DNA of 64,000 bases from positions 27,903,869 to 27,967,868 of the forward strand of contig NC_023754.2 in NCBI RefSeq assembly GCF_000499845.2, written 5' to 3'. The position numbers were made by a program, and so were the translations under genes. This DNA comes from Phaseolus vulgaris (Eukaryota; Streptophyta; Magnoliopsida; Fabales; Fabaceae). Below, in pieces: positions 1 to 12,300 of this stretch. Position 1 is the stretch's first letter; every line of letters starts with the position of its first letter. Under the pieces are notes generated by a model that worked only from the letters and a program-made list of their open reading frames with translations, was not told the DNA's origin and ran no database searches.

Positions 1-562
1 AAAAGAATAAGAAAAGAAATGAAAAATAAGTGAGTTCTATGATTAAAAAATTTCACATTGAATTAGTGCACTACAATCGATTTAAAAGAATGATTTTCAT
101 CGCTAGATGCATATAAAGCACTATATGCACACAATTGATTTAAGTGAATGTTTGATTTTTTTATTAATACTTAAACCCTGAAAATTAAAAAAATCAAATA
201 ATTTTCTATAAATAAAAATTATCGTCTTAAATTTATATTCTTTTATTAAGAAGTCATTATTGTTAAAACTGTCATTATTATCTAAAAAAGAATACAAATA
301 ACATTATAAATAAAAACCAACATAACTTCTAATTTGCTTTTCATTAATAACATTATTGATACTAAACAGAGTGTTAATTATCCAGTGTTTGAAGAAGGTG
401 AAGCTTCCAATGTTGGTTCCAGCTGCTGATGAACAGAGAGAGAGAACAAATATCTGCAATAAAATAACCAGTTAACCACTACTAACAGCTTCAGAGTAGA
501 TCACTATATTCCAAAAACGAAGAAAGGGGTTACAAGTTATTTAGCAAAGCCCTTCTTCATTG
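1..562. other. AT-rich flank and leader of the first TBL gene
   Basis: No coding region is supported here. The last ~80 bases are probably promoter and 5' leader of the TBL gene. The stretch acagcttcagagtaga at about 486-501 closely matches 7531-7546, just upstream of the second TBL gene, so the two promoters share ancestry. I see no clear TATA box at the equivalent position. Confidence 0.5.
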
Positions 563-1954
563 ATGAAGGCTTTGGCCAAGTTCTGAAGTTTGAGTGAAGC
601 ATCAGAGATGTACACCTCAGGAAACATTCCCAAAGGTGCGTTCCTGTTACCCCTCACTCTGTTTCTCATCGTGCCACTCCTTCCTCTGCTCAGAAACTTC
701 ATGCAACCATCTCCAAACACTGATGCTACCACCAACTTGGAAACCAAAGAAACAAAAAAATGCAACATTTTTTCCGGAAATTGGGTCCCTTATCCCCAAC
801 AACCTTACTACTCTAATCAAACCTGCCCTTTCATACTAGACCAGCTTAATTGCATCAAGAATGGAAGATCCGACAGAGATTTTCTCAAGTTAAGGTGGAA
901 ACCTCATGATTGTGAGCTTCCACTATTTGATGCAACACAGTTCCTGGAGCTGGTACGAGGAAAGTCTATCGCCTTTGTCGGAGACTCAATGGGAAGAAAT
1001 CAACTAGAGTCTTTACTGTGCCTAATAAATACTGTAAGTAAGCAATTCTATCATTTGAATTACAATTAGATTATTTTTCCCCTTTATTGATTTTTCGGAT
1101 CATGATAATGGGTAACTTTACTTGACCTGTTTGAACTAGTTTCATAGATGTGGTTATTTCTTCATCTACTCTATCAGGTTGCACGTCCTGAGGATATTAC
1201 AGCGAAGCATACATCATATGATGACATATTTTTCAGATGGTGGTTCGTGGCTGATTACAATTTCACTGTCACAACACTGTGGTCGCCCTTTTTAGTAAAA
1301 TTCAATGACTCCGATCCCAGTGGTCGTGCTTACTACAGCGCCACCAAGCTTTATCTGGACGAGCCAGACGAAGCATGGAGCAGCAAAATCAAGAATTTTG
1401 ACTATGTGGTTTTCTCAACAGGGCAATGGTTCTTCCGACCATTAACATTCTACGAAAAAGGGCAAGTTGTGGGGTGCCAAAAGTGCCAGAACTCGACAGA
1501 GCTGAACTTCTACGGTTACAAGAAGGCGTTTCAGACAGCTTTTAGAACGCTGAGAAACGTTGAAGGGTTCAAAGGGGTGTCGTTTTTGGTGAGTCACTCT
1601 CCGGAGCACTTTGAGAACGGGGCGTGGAATGAGGGAGGGAGTTGTAACAGGACAAAACCGTTTAGCTTGGAAGAAAGAGGGGTGTATGAAAGTGGAGACA
1701 TTGTAAAGGCCTTGCATGAGATACAAGTGGAAGAGTTTAATGCAGCAAGAGAAAATGGTTTGAGGTTTGGTTTGATAGATATAACTGATGCAATGGCTAT
1801 GAGGGCTGATGGACACCCCAGTAGGTTTAAGCCAGGGAATAAGAACGTTAATGACTGTGTTCACTGGTGTTTGCCAGGTGCTGTTGACACTTGGAATGAG
1901 TTTTTGCTGTATTTGATGAAATTGGAAGGCCAAAAGCATAATAACATGTTGTGA
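563..1954 (+). CDS. TBL-type polysaccharide O-acetyltransferase (copy 1), early in-frame stop in leader
   Basis: Two exons: about 563/608-1033 and 1178-1954, with a GT-AG intron of 144 bp. From the ATG at 608 the product is 400 aa. It has an N-terminal signal anchor (about residues 11-29, hydrophobic), then a PMR5N-type region with the CNIFSGNWV and LRWKPHDCELP motifs, the GDS esterase motif at 125-127 and the DCVHW (DxxH) motif with Asp368 and His371. These are the catalytic hallmarks of plant TBL proteins, Golgi enzymes that O-acetylate wall polysaccharides; the sequence looks closest to the TBL19-27 group (inference). An ATG at 563, equivalent to the start of copy 2, opens the same frame but meets TGA at 584-586. 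Translation must therefore begin at 608 or the gene is damaged. The shortened cytosolic tail still leaves the anchor and catalytic domain complete. Confidence 0.85.
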
Positions 1955-2352
1955 TCTTATCAATGTTTTCAATTGTTTTGTTGGGGTGATTTTCAACACT
2001 CACCAAATGGTTCAGGAACGAGGGTAGTGAATTTTTGGGGATCACGATTTCAATGAGCCGTTCAACATGTTTCTTTGAAGTTATAACTGGTCAGAGTTTC
2101 TTGGTCTGGCTCGTTAATACCATTTTTGTTTTGCTCTCAGATCAGGTTGCGTACGATTTCTAACAACACTGTATCGCATATAATTTACCAAAAATGTATT
2201 TATCTACATTTAATCGAAAAAAAACTATTTTTCAATTCTTTAAATAGCAAGGATTCTGATTAATATTTGTCATGTTCAGGTTTTGTTTTTAGAAAATAAA
2301 TTTTTATTTGGTCCTATATAAAATTGGAACATTTTATTCTTTAAACTTTTAG
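1955..2352. other. 3' flank of TBL copy 1
   Basis: About 400 bases of AT-rich sequence after the stop codon. It presumably holds the 3' UTR. No ORF or RNA gene is supported. Confidence 0.5.
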
Positions 2353-2835
2353 GTGGCTGAATATATTATCAAAGTTCATTAAATTGTGAGTGACAGATAA
2401 CCTAATAAACTCAACTGCTCCAAAGAGCCTCATATCGTGAAAAAGTATGGTTCCAATTCCAACTACTTCTAGAAATGGCTAATTTGTTGAAGATTGCAAT
2501 CTCAGACAACTTGGTAGGGCAATAAGTTTTACGAACACAATTTGAATGAGTCCAGAAAAAATATACTACTGTCTTATAAAAGTATTTGAAATAAACAAGC
2601 ACATTTTGCGATGATTACGAAAGGTGGATGCAAGTTGTAGTGAGAAATTAAAATGAAAATAGTAGTTACTCCATCAATCATTGTGAAGCACAAGATCCTC
2701 GATATTCTTCGTCGAACACGTGCTAACTCTATTATTATATTGTGACCATAATTAGATTCACTGAGTCACTGCTTTAGCAGTATAGAATAGAGTGTTGCAA
2801 CGCAATTACCGAGGCAATAAAGACCGACACGGCGT
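2353..2835 (+). promoter_or_regulatory. Orphan TBL promoter-like block
   Basis: Three short stretches match, in the same order, the upstream region of TBL copy 2. ggctgaatatattatc at about 2353 matches 7199; gatcctcgatattctt at 2693 matches 7290; gaccgacac at 2822 matches 7497. No TBL exon 1 follows it. I read it as the upstream region of a third tandem TBL copy whose body was lost; see the fragment at 4003. An extra ~170 bp separates the first two matches compared with copy 2. Confidence 0.5.
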
Positions 2836-3693
2836 TACCTAAAGTTTTTCCAACGGAAAACTGTTTTTTTTTTCTTCAAAAGAATAGGTTAAAATTCCGT
2901 TTCAGATATCAGATATCGAATTTTATTCTAATTGTTTCTAAAAAGCTGAAATTATAAAAACAATTAGTTTTTAAATTATTTATTTGATAAATTTTACATA
3001 AATATTAAATTAAATAATTAATATATATTTTAATATTAATAAAATTTTATTTTTATTTTGTATTAATTTTTTACTCGTTTTTCTAATTTAAATTTTTGAC
3101 TACTTTTTATCATCTTAATAAAACATATTTGTGTTTTTAATATTCATCTCAAAATTTCAATTTAAACTATTTCTTTTACCAACAAAATTAACTACTAATA
3201 TATTCGAAAAAAATTAAATACATTTTTACATCAGTAATATTAATTTTTATTTTTATTATTGACTATTTTTTAATCGTTAAACAGCTTAAAATATTACTTA
3301 TTTTAAATCACAAAGTTTTATTACATAAAAATTTATATTCAAAAAAATACTATACCTTCATAATAAATAACGTAACATGTAATCTTGTTGGTTGTGGTTA
3401 ATAGTTTTATGAGTAACATGGGATACATATTTAATTACAATCTATTTATTCAATTTTAAAATATTTATTACACTTAACAAAATTATGTATCTTATATTAA
3501 TTATTTGTTTATACAAAATATATAAAAAAATGATTTCTTAAATGTGTATATATTATTTCATATTTTATATAACTAGTTAAATTTAATTTTAAATGCTCTC
3601 AAATGTTAATTTAAACCAATAAATTTCGTGATAGGAGGTGCCCGATCAAATCAACAAACATTCGCTAGAATATGTTTTAAATGGTTCGAAATA
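2836..3693. other. AT-rich spacer
   Basis: Very AT-rich sequence lying between the orphan promoter-like block and the TRIM LTR. The body of the lost middle TBL copy would have been here. No exon is recognisable. Confidence 0.5.
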
Positions 3694-3830
3694 GCTCTGA
3701 TACCATATTACGAAATGAACTTTAAGTCTAACTCAACCTCATAAAACCGTTTTATGAGGGAGGGTGTGGTTTGCACTCACTTATATACAATGAAATGTCT
3801 TAATCTCTAGTTGATATGAGATTTTCAATA
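3694..3830 (-). mobile_element. TRIM (Katydid-type) solo LTR with tRNA-Met primer site
   Basis: Read on the minus strand, the sequence resembles the short legume TRIM LTR. It begins near 3830, runs through a TATATAAGTG-like promoter box and a GGTTTTATGAGG stretch, and ends in TATGGTATCAGAGC. The last 12 bases (complement of 3694-3705) are the classical primer-binding site for initiator tRNA-Met. LTR length is about 125 bp. No second LTR or internal region is seen, so this is a solo or truncated copy. Recognition rests on memory of the family plus the PBS. Confidence 0.6.
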
Positions 3831-4002
3831 ATTTGTTACAATTTTATTGCAAATACAAAAATCTCTTAAATAGAGATTATAAAATAATACAATAATTAAA
3901 CTCACTCACTAAAACATGACGTTAGTCCAATTCGTTATGCCTTTGCACTCAACATTTATTATTATGGAAAGTAAGGATGTAAAGAAATGGGAATTTTTTT
4001 TG

Positions 4003-4140
4003 AGACATTGCATGAGATACAAGTGAAGGAGTTTGATCCAGCAGAAAAGGAAGCAAAGAATAAAAAAAGTGGGTGTTTTGATAGATATAACTGATGTAAT
4101 GGCGATGAGGCCCGACGGACACCCCACTAGACGTGGTGAA
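4003..4140 (+). pseudogene. Relic of TBL exon 2
   Basis: This scrap aligns with bases about 1709-1830 of TBL copy 1. It reads LHEIQVKEFDPAEKEAKN, then after a frameshift in a run of A's near 4062-4068 it continues as VLIDITDVMAMRPDGHPTR. The matching functional segment is LHEIQVEEFNAARENG...LIDITDAMAMRADGHPSR. Neither the GDS nor the DCVHW motif is present. With the promoter-like block at 2353-2835 it marks a collapsed middle member of the cluster. Confidence 0.85.
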
Positions 4141-5624
4141 GTGGTTGATTTGATAATAGTATCAGCCTTTCAAACAAGGAAATTCATTAACAGATTCGAC
4201 ATTATCTTTTAACTCAAAGATTCCCAGGCAATAAATTTGTAATATTCTTCTTTACGTGTTTTCCAGAGGAATTAAGTTTAATGCTTTATAGAGTTTTGTT
4301 TTAAGTCTGTTTATCTTTCTGTTTTGTTATGTAGGAGTTTTCTCTTTTAGGAAGTTTTTGTACCGTTAGCACTATACATGAGTGTATAGTAATCAGTTTT
4401 TTCTCTTTGACTTTTTCCTCTGCTGCGTTTCAGTCCCATACACAGAATGAACTTTTGTCTTTTCTCTCTGGCTTTTACCTTGCTGTGATTCTATTCAATA
4501 CACAGAAACGGGTGCTGAACCTTCTGCTGCTATTCTCCATACAAAAATGAATACCACTTTGATAGTTTTCTTTAATTTTCTCATTTCTAATTAAAGTGAG
4601 ACTTCAATTTTATATCAATATTGGTTTTTTTCCCTCATCAATCTCACCCTTTTCATTTTCCAAAAGACTAATTTCAGCAGTGTTTCTATGCCAATGGAAC
4701 ATCTACCATGTCATTAGTGAAAGGTAACCAGAGTATGTGAAGACCAGTTTTTATTGAGGGACTAGTCATTAAAAAATGTAAAATAACGACCAACTCTTTA
4801 TCTTTTGGTGACAAGATGAGATCATACTTTTATTTTATTGAACGTTTGAGAACTTGGTAAGCATATACTTATTAATTATTGCTATCTGTCAAATGGATAA
4901 ATATTATTTCTCAAGAAGGTCCTAGATTGTTTTTCAAGTGTTGAATTATCTTTCTCTGAAACTATAGTAGTGGGACTTGTACATTGTTATCTTTAGAAGA
5001 AGGTACAGTAGATGGATCCTTAATATGGAGTGAATTAGACAGATGTAGATGCTGAGTGTACCCACAGTCAAATTATGATAGAAACTTGAATATTATAGAG
5101 TACTAAGTTCTACTTAAGTATAATGAGATGCTTGGTCCCAAGTGCTTGGATAGTTATTAAGTTACTTTAAATGTTCTGACTTCTACCATGAACAAGAAAA
5201 ACCATATATTTTTTTCAGACCAACTTACCATACCATTTTAGCCCACAACAACTTTGCAGGTCAACTCAAAGAAATTTTAATCTCAAATATCAAAGTATCA
5301 AAATCTCAAAATTCAAAGTATCAAGATTGTGTCAATGCAATGAGTTAAAGTTCATATGTTTTTTCTTTCAATATTTCTCTGGCTGTTGTGTTGTCATGAT
5401 TGATTACATAGTGAAAGATGTGGCTTGTTAAGATACCTTTGGTTAGTGAGCTCTAGAGGTGAAAACATGGTTACAGACATGTGGATGCAGACTAAAGAAA
5501 GTACGAACAACAAAAAAATGTTAGTTCATTCAAACATATTTTTATTTAGTCCTATCAGTTTAACCCACAACACAAGTTTTGGTTTCTGCGGTAGTTAACC
5601 CATGGACCAATAAAGCTTTAATGT
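4141..5624. other. Intergenic, no gene seen
   Basis: AT-rich sequence without a supported ORF. The stretch 4320-4560 is pyrimidine-rich with repeated tacacaga motifs. It looks somewhat like the end of a degraded LTR, but I could not find a partner copy, a PBS or a PPT. Confidence 0.4.
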
Positions 5625-5633
5625 TATTTATTA

Positions 5634-5992
5634 GGATATTTCTTCCTGCTTACATTCTATTTAATACCAAAATTATCCTTAATAATTTTGAATGGTTCTG
5701 GAATAAAGGTTATGTAAGTAAAAAGTATTTTCTGAATAACGGTTCCGCAAGCAAAATGTGTTTCCAAAATAAAAAATATGAAAGACAAAAAATCATTTTG
5801 GAATATCCTTTCCAAAACATATTTTTTTAATTTTTTTAAATCTGGAATTGATAACATGTGTTGCAAAGAATATGTTCCGGAAATATTCTGAAAGGAGTAA
5901 TCTACAAATCATTTTTAAAAGGACTAAAATGGTCTTTTCCAAGAATGATGGGTGCAGGAAGTCATTTGTTGGGGGTGCAGCGAGAAGCAACC
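5634..5992. mobile_element. Mutator-like MITE with 9-bp TSD
   Basis: A 359-bp non-coding element. The left end is GGATATTTCTTCCTGC; the complement of the right end is GGTTGCTTCTCGCTGC. It is flanked by a perfect 9-bp direct repeat, TATTTATTA, at 5625-5633 and 5993-6001. Terminal inverted repeats plus a 9-bp target duplication fit Mutator-like elements. The ends resemble those of the elements at 19214 and 20335. Small ORFs across it are incidental. Confidence 0.7.
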
Positions 5993-6059
5993 TATTTATT
6001 ATTAACATATTGTTAGATGGCCCATTATGGGTAAAGTGGGTTACACACAAATAAAATAA

Positions 6060-6419
6060 GGCAAATTCTTCCTGCACCTTATCAATCTTAACCTCCACCA
6101 TATCAATTTTTTAAATTTCCAAAACTACCCTTATTCCAAATTAAAAAATCCAAAATAATAATTATAACTGAGAAATAAAAAAATACATGCTGGAAAAAAA
6201 TTCTGAACACAAAACTAAAAATACAATCTGGATAAAAAATTTCAGAATTCAAAAATATGTTCGGAAAATTGAAATCCAAAATATTTCAGATAAAAGTTTC
6301 AAAAATAATTTTTCCATTTTTGTGTAAGGTTATTTTCGTCATTTAGAAGGGGTATTTTTGTCATTTTCTAGAATGATTGGGTGCATGTTGAAATTGATAT
6401 GGTGGAGGGAGAAATTGCC
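6060..6419. mobile_element. Mutator-like MITE with 9-bp TSD
   Basis: A 360-bp element with inverted termini: left GGCAAATTCTTCC, complement of right GGCAATTTCTCCC. The TIRs continue imperfectly for about 50 bp through CACCATATCAATTT. It is flanked by a perfect 9-bp repeat, ATAAAATAA, at 6051-6059 and 6420-6428. No transposase is encoded. It lies only 67 bp from the preceding MITE. Confidence 0.75.
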
Positions 6420-6428
6420 ATAAAATAA

Positions 6429-7198
6429 AGATGGTCCATTTAACAAACGATAAACCCAATTTCATTCATTTAAATGCAGATCAATAGCAATAGGAAAAAA
6501 GAAATCTTATAAGATTGTCTTTTAAGAAATAATTTTGAAAGGATTGTCTTAAGAAAATCTAAACCATGAATTGAATTCGAAATAAATCGAATAGACTTCT
6601 TACCAAATATTTTATAATGGAGTCAATATCAAGTTAATCGAAATTAAATCACAATGCACTTGAACTGGTGGGCTGATTCTGACCTCCAATTTGTTTCCAT
6701 TTCTAGAGTCCCACACACACTCAACCTTTAACACTGTGTTTGGATAACAGACTCGATTCTGTGTCAAAAGCATGCTAAAAAATTGAAATAGAAAAAAGTA
6801 ACCACATGCTATTTTGACTTTCAAGAGTGAATAGGAATTGTTTTGAAAAAAAAAATCTAATCCAAACTATAAATAAACTCCTCACAACGTTACTCGCGTT
6901 ATCTTCACGTCCTACTGATGTTTTCATTTTGAATCTAACTATCCTCACTCAAGTAAACGGATTACATACATAATATTCAAATAATTTTCAAATATTGAAA
7001 CTATTTTTCAATTTATTTCCTCACTTTGATAAAATATTTCAAAAATATTAAATGGATGCCTGTTTAATATTTTATAAAATAATTAAATTACTTTAAATAT
7101 TGTTTAGAAAGAAAAAAAACTTAAAAGCAGAAAATAGGAGATTTACTTATAAGTTATAACAGATGGCTTAGAAATTAAAATCTTGTCAATTCTTTGTT
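6429..7198. other. AT-rich intergenic
   Basis: No gene or element is supported in this stretch. A small minus-strand ORF near 6612-6824 has no recognisable content. Confidence 0.4.
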
Positions 7199-7521
7199 GG
7201 CTGAGTATATTATCAGAGTTTAATATATGGTTATGACAGAGAACCTAATCTAATAAAATCAAACACAGCATTAAAAAAAGTACAACCAAAATCCTCAATA
7301 TTCTCCCTTTACAAGTGTCAAGTATCTTATTATTATTGTTATTATCATTTTCCCCTCCTAACGCAGTAGTTTGGTACAGAGGGCTATGTAATCACCAAGA
7401 CAGTTCCAACTAACCTGTCACAAATTTTATTAATATGATGCATTAATTTTAATTGCACCATTTAAAGCTAATCAGGAACGTTGTTTAAGGAACAAGGACC
7501 GACACTGTGATATGTAACAGC

Positions 7522-7529
7522 TATATATA
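7522..7529 (+). promoter_or_regulatory. TATA box of TBL copy 2
   Basis: TATATATA lies 46 bases before the start codon at 7575, so transcription probably starts near 7555. The sequence just downstream matches the leader of TBL copy 1. Confidence 0.6.
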
Positions 7530-7574
7530 GACAGTTTCAGAGTAGTTTATTAGTTTTCTATTCTTATCAGAAGC

Positions 7575-9322
7575 ATGAAAATTGAGGTATTGGAGCTATT
7601 GAAAAGCAATTATCTGCACCAAAAAAACATCCCCAAAGGAGTGTTGGCGCTGCCACTAACGCTGCTTGTGGTGGTGGTGCTCGTTCCTCTGATCATAAAC
7701 CTGCATGAATCATATTCTAATCTTTATTACCGTGGCAGTTTGGAAAGTATAGAAAATTTCACCTGCAACATATTTTCAGGAAACTGGGTGGCTTATTCTG
7801 AAGGTCCTTATTATGACAATGAAAACTGCCCTTTCATAACGTACAAGCAAAACTGCTTCATGCATGGGAGACCCGACAGGGAGTTCCTCAATTGGAGGTG
7901 GAAACCTGACGAATGTGAGCTTCCACTGTTTGATGCCAAACAGTTTCTGAAGCTTGTTGCTGGAAAGTCCATGGCTTTTGTCGGAGACTCAATTGGGAGG
8001 AACCAGATGGAGTCATTGTTGTGCCTCTTAAATAGTGTGAGTTTCTTATCAATTACACTTTTCCTTCTTGGCTTACAGCATTTTAAATTATCAAGCTTGG
8101 CTCCCAAGTCTACCTTTGAATTGAAACGTTTTGCTGTCTAACTTGGTAATTCAAAGTAAATATTCATCGATTGTGGATTTTTTTATGAATTATCAGTACT
8201 TGTCAACGAATTAATGTAAAATTTGTCTCATTTATTTATTTCTTAAGAACATGGAACCATTCTTTCATTGATTAAATCCATCTATAAAACATGTATTTGA
8301 AAATTAGTCTGGATATAAGCTTTCTTGTGTTTTTTTAAGCTTAAATTTTCTTATTCATCATAATAATTGAACAGGAAACTTTACAATAAGTCACCTATTA
8401 ATTAAGTCATACTTTTTATTATTGAAACTTCAATACCAAATACAATGCAAATTAGATTATAATACAAGTTTGATAGCTTAACTATAATTTTTCCAAATTG
8501 TTTATTCTCGATGTGGGACTGACGGCAAAGCTACTCTTTCAGGTTGCTCGTCCAGAGGACATTACCGACAGATACACATTGAACGACGACAAATATTTCA
8601 AATGGTGGTTCTACGCACGCTATAACTTCACTGTTGCGATACTGTGGTCCCCTTTTCTAGTGAAATCCAGTCAAAAATACCTGAACGACACTTCTTTCTC
8701 GAACGCGGAGAACCTTTACGTGGACGAAGCAGATGAAGCTTGGACCACTCACATTGCAAATTTCGACTACGTTATTTTCTCTGGAGGGCAATGGTTCTTC
8801 CGACCATTAACGTTCTACGAAAAGGGCAGGGTTGTGGGGTGTCAGAAGTGCCATGACTTGGTGACAGAGCCTCTAAACTTGTATGGGTACAGGAACGCAC
8901 TACGAACGGCTTTTAGAACGGTGGTGAACATAGAAGGGTTCAAGGGGATGGTGATTTTGGTGACGCATTCGCCGAACCATTTTGAGAACGGGGAGTGGAA
9001 CAAAGGTGGGGGTTGTAACAGAACAATGCCGGTGACAAAGGAAGAGAGTGCGTTGGTGAAACCGTATGGTCTTGAGGAGTTTTATGAGAGTCAAGTGGAG
9101 GAGTTTATTGCAGCGGAAAAGGAAGGGAGAGAGAAAGGGTTACGTTTTGGTTTGATGAATATAACTGGAGTGATGCTCATGAGACCTGATGGACATCCTG
9201 ATAAGTATGGACATAATTTGGATGGGAATGTGAACATCAATGACTGCGTTCATTGGTGCATGCCTGGTCCTGTTGACACCTGGAATCAGTTCTTGCTCCA
9301 TTTCATCGGAATACCAATCTGA
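7575..9322 (+). CDS. TBL-type polysaccharide O-acetyltransferase (copy 2)
   Basis: Two exons, 7575-8036 and 8543-9322, with a 506-bp GT-AG intron at the same codon position as in copy 1. The product is 413 aa. It has a short cytosolic tail, a signal anchor (about residues 22-42), the CNIFSGNWV start of the PMR5N region, the GDS motif at 137-139 and DCVHW with Asp388 and His391. All expected catalytic residues are present. The family acetylates hemicellulose or pectin in the Golgi; the exact substrate cannot be read from sequence. It is the best preserved member of the local array and a tandem duplicate of copy 1, sharing the VARPEDIT, GQWFFRPLTFYEKG and DGHP motifs. Confidence 0.93.
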
Positions 9323-12300
9323 ATCTTTTCTCTATCACCATTTCATAGCCTCAGATTCACGGAACAATCCTGGGCGAGAAATGTAAAGAAAAATATATTT
9401 TTTTCATCAAGATATTGAGCAATTTTAAAATTCATGATTATACATCATAATTATACTTTGACAACTTCACACTTTGAAATGTTGATTTCACAAGGATAAT
9501 GAAACACGCTTTACAAATTGATCAATCTATTTAATTGGAGTTCAAATTTCACCAGCAAAAAATCATAACCTTCCCTGTTGTTTTGTGTTGTTTTCGAAAC
9601 TATGTATCTAACGAGGAAGCACAAATAAGGAATTTGAATCAATTAACCTTAATTACTTAAATAAGATATAATCATAACTAAAGGTGAAGATATTATTATT
9701 CAAAGATTATGCTCTACACAAAGGATCATTTAATATCACATCTAATAAATAACAGGAGTACTCTTAACTCCTATTTTATATTATACTCATTATAATTTAT
9801 GCTCTTACTATTTCTCGTTCCCATAAGGTTGAATCACTAGAGTTTGAAAGAAGACCACCAGGAAGTCATCCAACTGTTGGCTATAAGAGTCATAAATAAA
9901 TAACTTTAAGAGTGAAATGTGATCTTCCGAGTCTCATTGGATTCAATTTTAAACTTTAAAAAAAAAACTAAATACTATGTATATAAAACTATGGTGGTAT
10001 ATATGTGATTTTTTATTTTTATCATTTATATATAATTATATTTAATATTAAATATTTAATAAATGAAGTTTATTAATTTTATGGTAGAGAAGTAGTTGAG
10101 ACCATTGCCATAAATATATAATTTATTAAAACAATCAATTAAATCATTAAATTTATTCACATTTCTATAACATTTTAATAAATTAATTTTATATATTTAT
10201 TTGTATTTATTAAAATACATTATAATTTTTTATATTTGTATATTGTAGATACATACGTATATATACTTATGTTTGCTTTTTGGAAAAATTATTAAAATGT
10301 ATGAAATATAACATAGATTTCAACGCATAGTAATACTCGAAATTTTAATTAATTAATTTTAAAATATATTATATTTTATTAAAACTGAAAATATGACAGA
10401 TATTTTATATGTAAAATAGTAAGTTGAAGTTTAATTTATGCCCCTTTATTTTTAATGTTTTAATATTAAATATTCTTTTTTTTTAAATTAATTTATAAGA
10501 GGAACGTAATATTAATTGTGACATGGAATACAAGTTGAAATATTATGATGATTAATCTAATAAATTTTATTCTCTAAAAAAATATTTCAGTTAAAGCAGT
10601 TAATTAAAAATGTCTCTTTCAATCTTTTTTTTTTAATATGCAGAGTTTTTTTTTTTTTTTTTTTTTTATCAGCAAAACGAATTAATTCTTTCCTTAGTTA
10701 GTTGGTCATGCATTTTTTTGGCTTTTTTGTATTTAGGGTTAATTTTGTTCAATCTTAATTGTTAATGAATTTAAGGTACAATTTTCAAATCTTAATGTCT
10801 ACAAATTAGAAATAATTTAATTAAATAGTATATATAATAATAACGGAAAGACAAGAAATACATTTTTTTTAATGGGTTAGCTTGATACCCAATGATCATT
10901 GTTTTCTTAGTGAGATTAGTTGAGTGACAATATGTCTAATATTTTGATCGATCTTGTTTTTCTAACCAAACAATTTATAACAAATCTTTAAAACTTGCTC
11001 AAATTTGTAGACTAGGTTTATGCATATATGTTGTAATCACGGTAAACGTATTTGTAGCTAGCAACTATGTGTGAACATTATAAGTAATTTTTTTTAAATC
11101 TCGCACAATAATACCGCATTTTATCTAACTTAATTATTAATTTTTCCTACAAGTTGCATCGGATTCATGGTCACTTTCATTAAAAAAAAATGTTGCATTA
11201 TGCGATGAATACTTGTATTTTAATTATGCAAATTTCATTACTTTTCCTACTACTTCAAAATAAACATGATCGGCTTTAATTATTGCAATCACATGAGTAT
11301 ATATGTTTATGTATGTGTGAAATAGAGAAAATCATAAGATGCATAAAAGTGACAAATACAACTAACATTGATGATAAAAAAGGAAGTTTGGGATGATGAA
11401 GAATGGTGGTTTTCTCCTCACTATACCTTGTCTAACGAAAAAAAAAGAGTTGTTTTTCTGTGTAATAAGAAATAGAAAATGATGAAAAATATGAGAAAAA
11501 TAAACAAGTCAAAGAGAGACTTATTACTTTATAAGGTTTAAAAGAAAAGTTCGCATGAGTTTTAATTGACTAAAGATAAAAGGTTGATGTGTTATTTTTT
11601 TAATTTTTGCATTGTTTAATTAGAGCTCATGAAATTAGTCTCTATACTTATATATCTTCAATAAAAAACAAGTTTGCTTTATTCTAATTACTCAAACAAA
11701 ATTTACATTGTATTAAATCATTCTCTAATTTAGAATCATACCAAACTTATCCCACAAGTTCTTCAAACAATTTACCATAAAATTTTATCCATAAAAAGTT
11801 ATCATAATAAATAATTACAATTACTTACACAATGCAAAAAAAAATTGTAGATTAAAATAGTTATTTAATATTTATTTATCGCATAAAACTATTTAAGAAG
11901 ATCTAACTCTTAAAAAATTATTGTTTCATAGGGGGTTTTAAGGAGAGAGTTTGTTTGATTGAAGTAGAAGAAAAAGTAGAAGAAAACGCAATTAAGCTTT
12001 AATCGTGTTTGATTTAAAAATTGAGTGGGAGACTTTTACTCAGGGGACTAAAAAAATAGAGAAAGACTTGGAAAGCATCCGGAAAGAAAAAGTAGATTTA
12101 TTATTTTGATTAGAATAAAGCAAGTTGGTGTTTCTTTGTCTGCATTGCAATTAGAAAACAGATTAATGAGTTGGAAACGAGATAACTTTTGAATTGATAA
12201 TATAAAGATTCCTTTAGTAAAGAATGGGCATAAGAAATGATTATAAAAAAAAGTGTTGCGTACCAAAAGTGAACTTGACCCACACAAACTAAATTTCAAT

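Noticed and set aside
4240..4560. LTR-like pyrimidine-rich sequence with repeated tacacaga
   Set aside because: No second copy, PBS or PPT in the window.
5579..6101. ORFs of 68-102 codons
   Set aside because: They cross the ends of two MITEs and have no domain.
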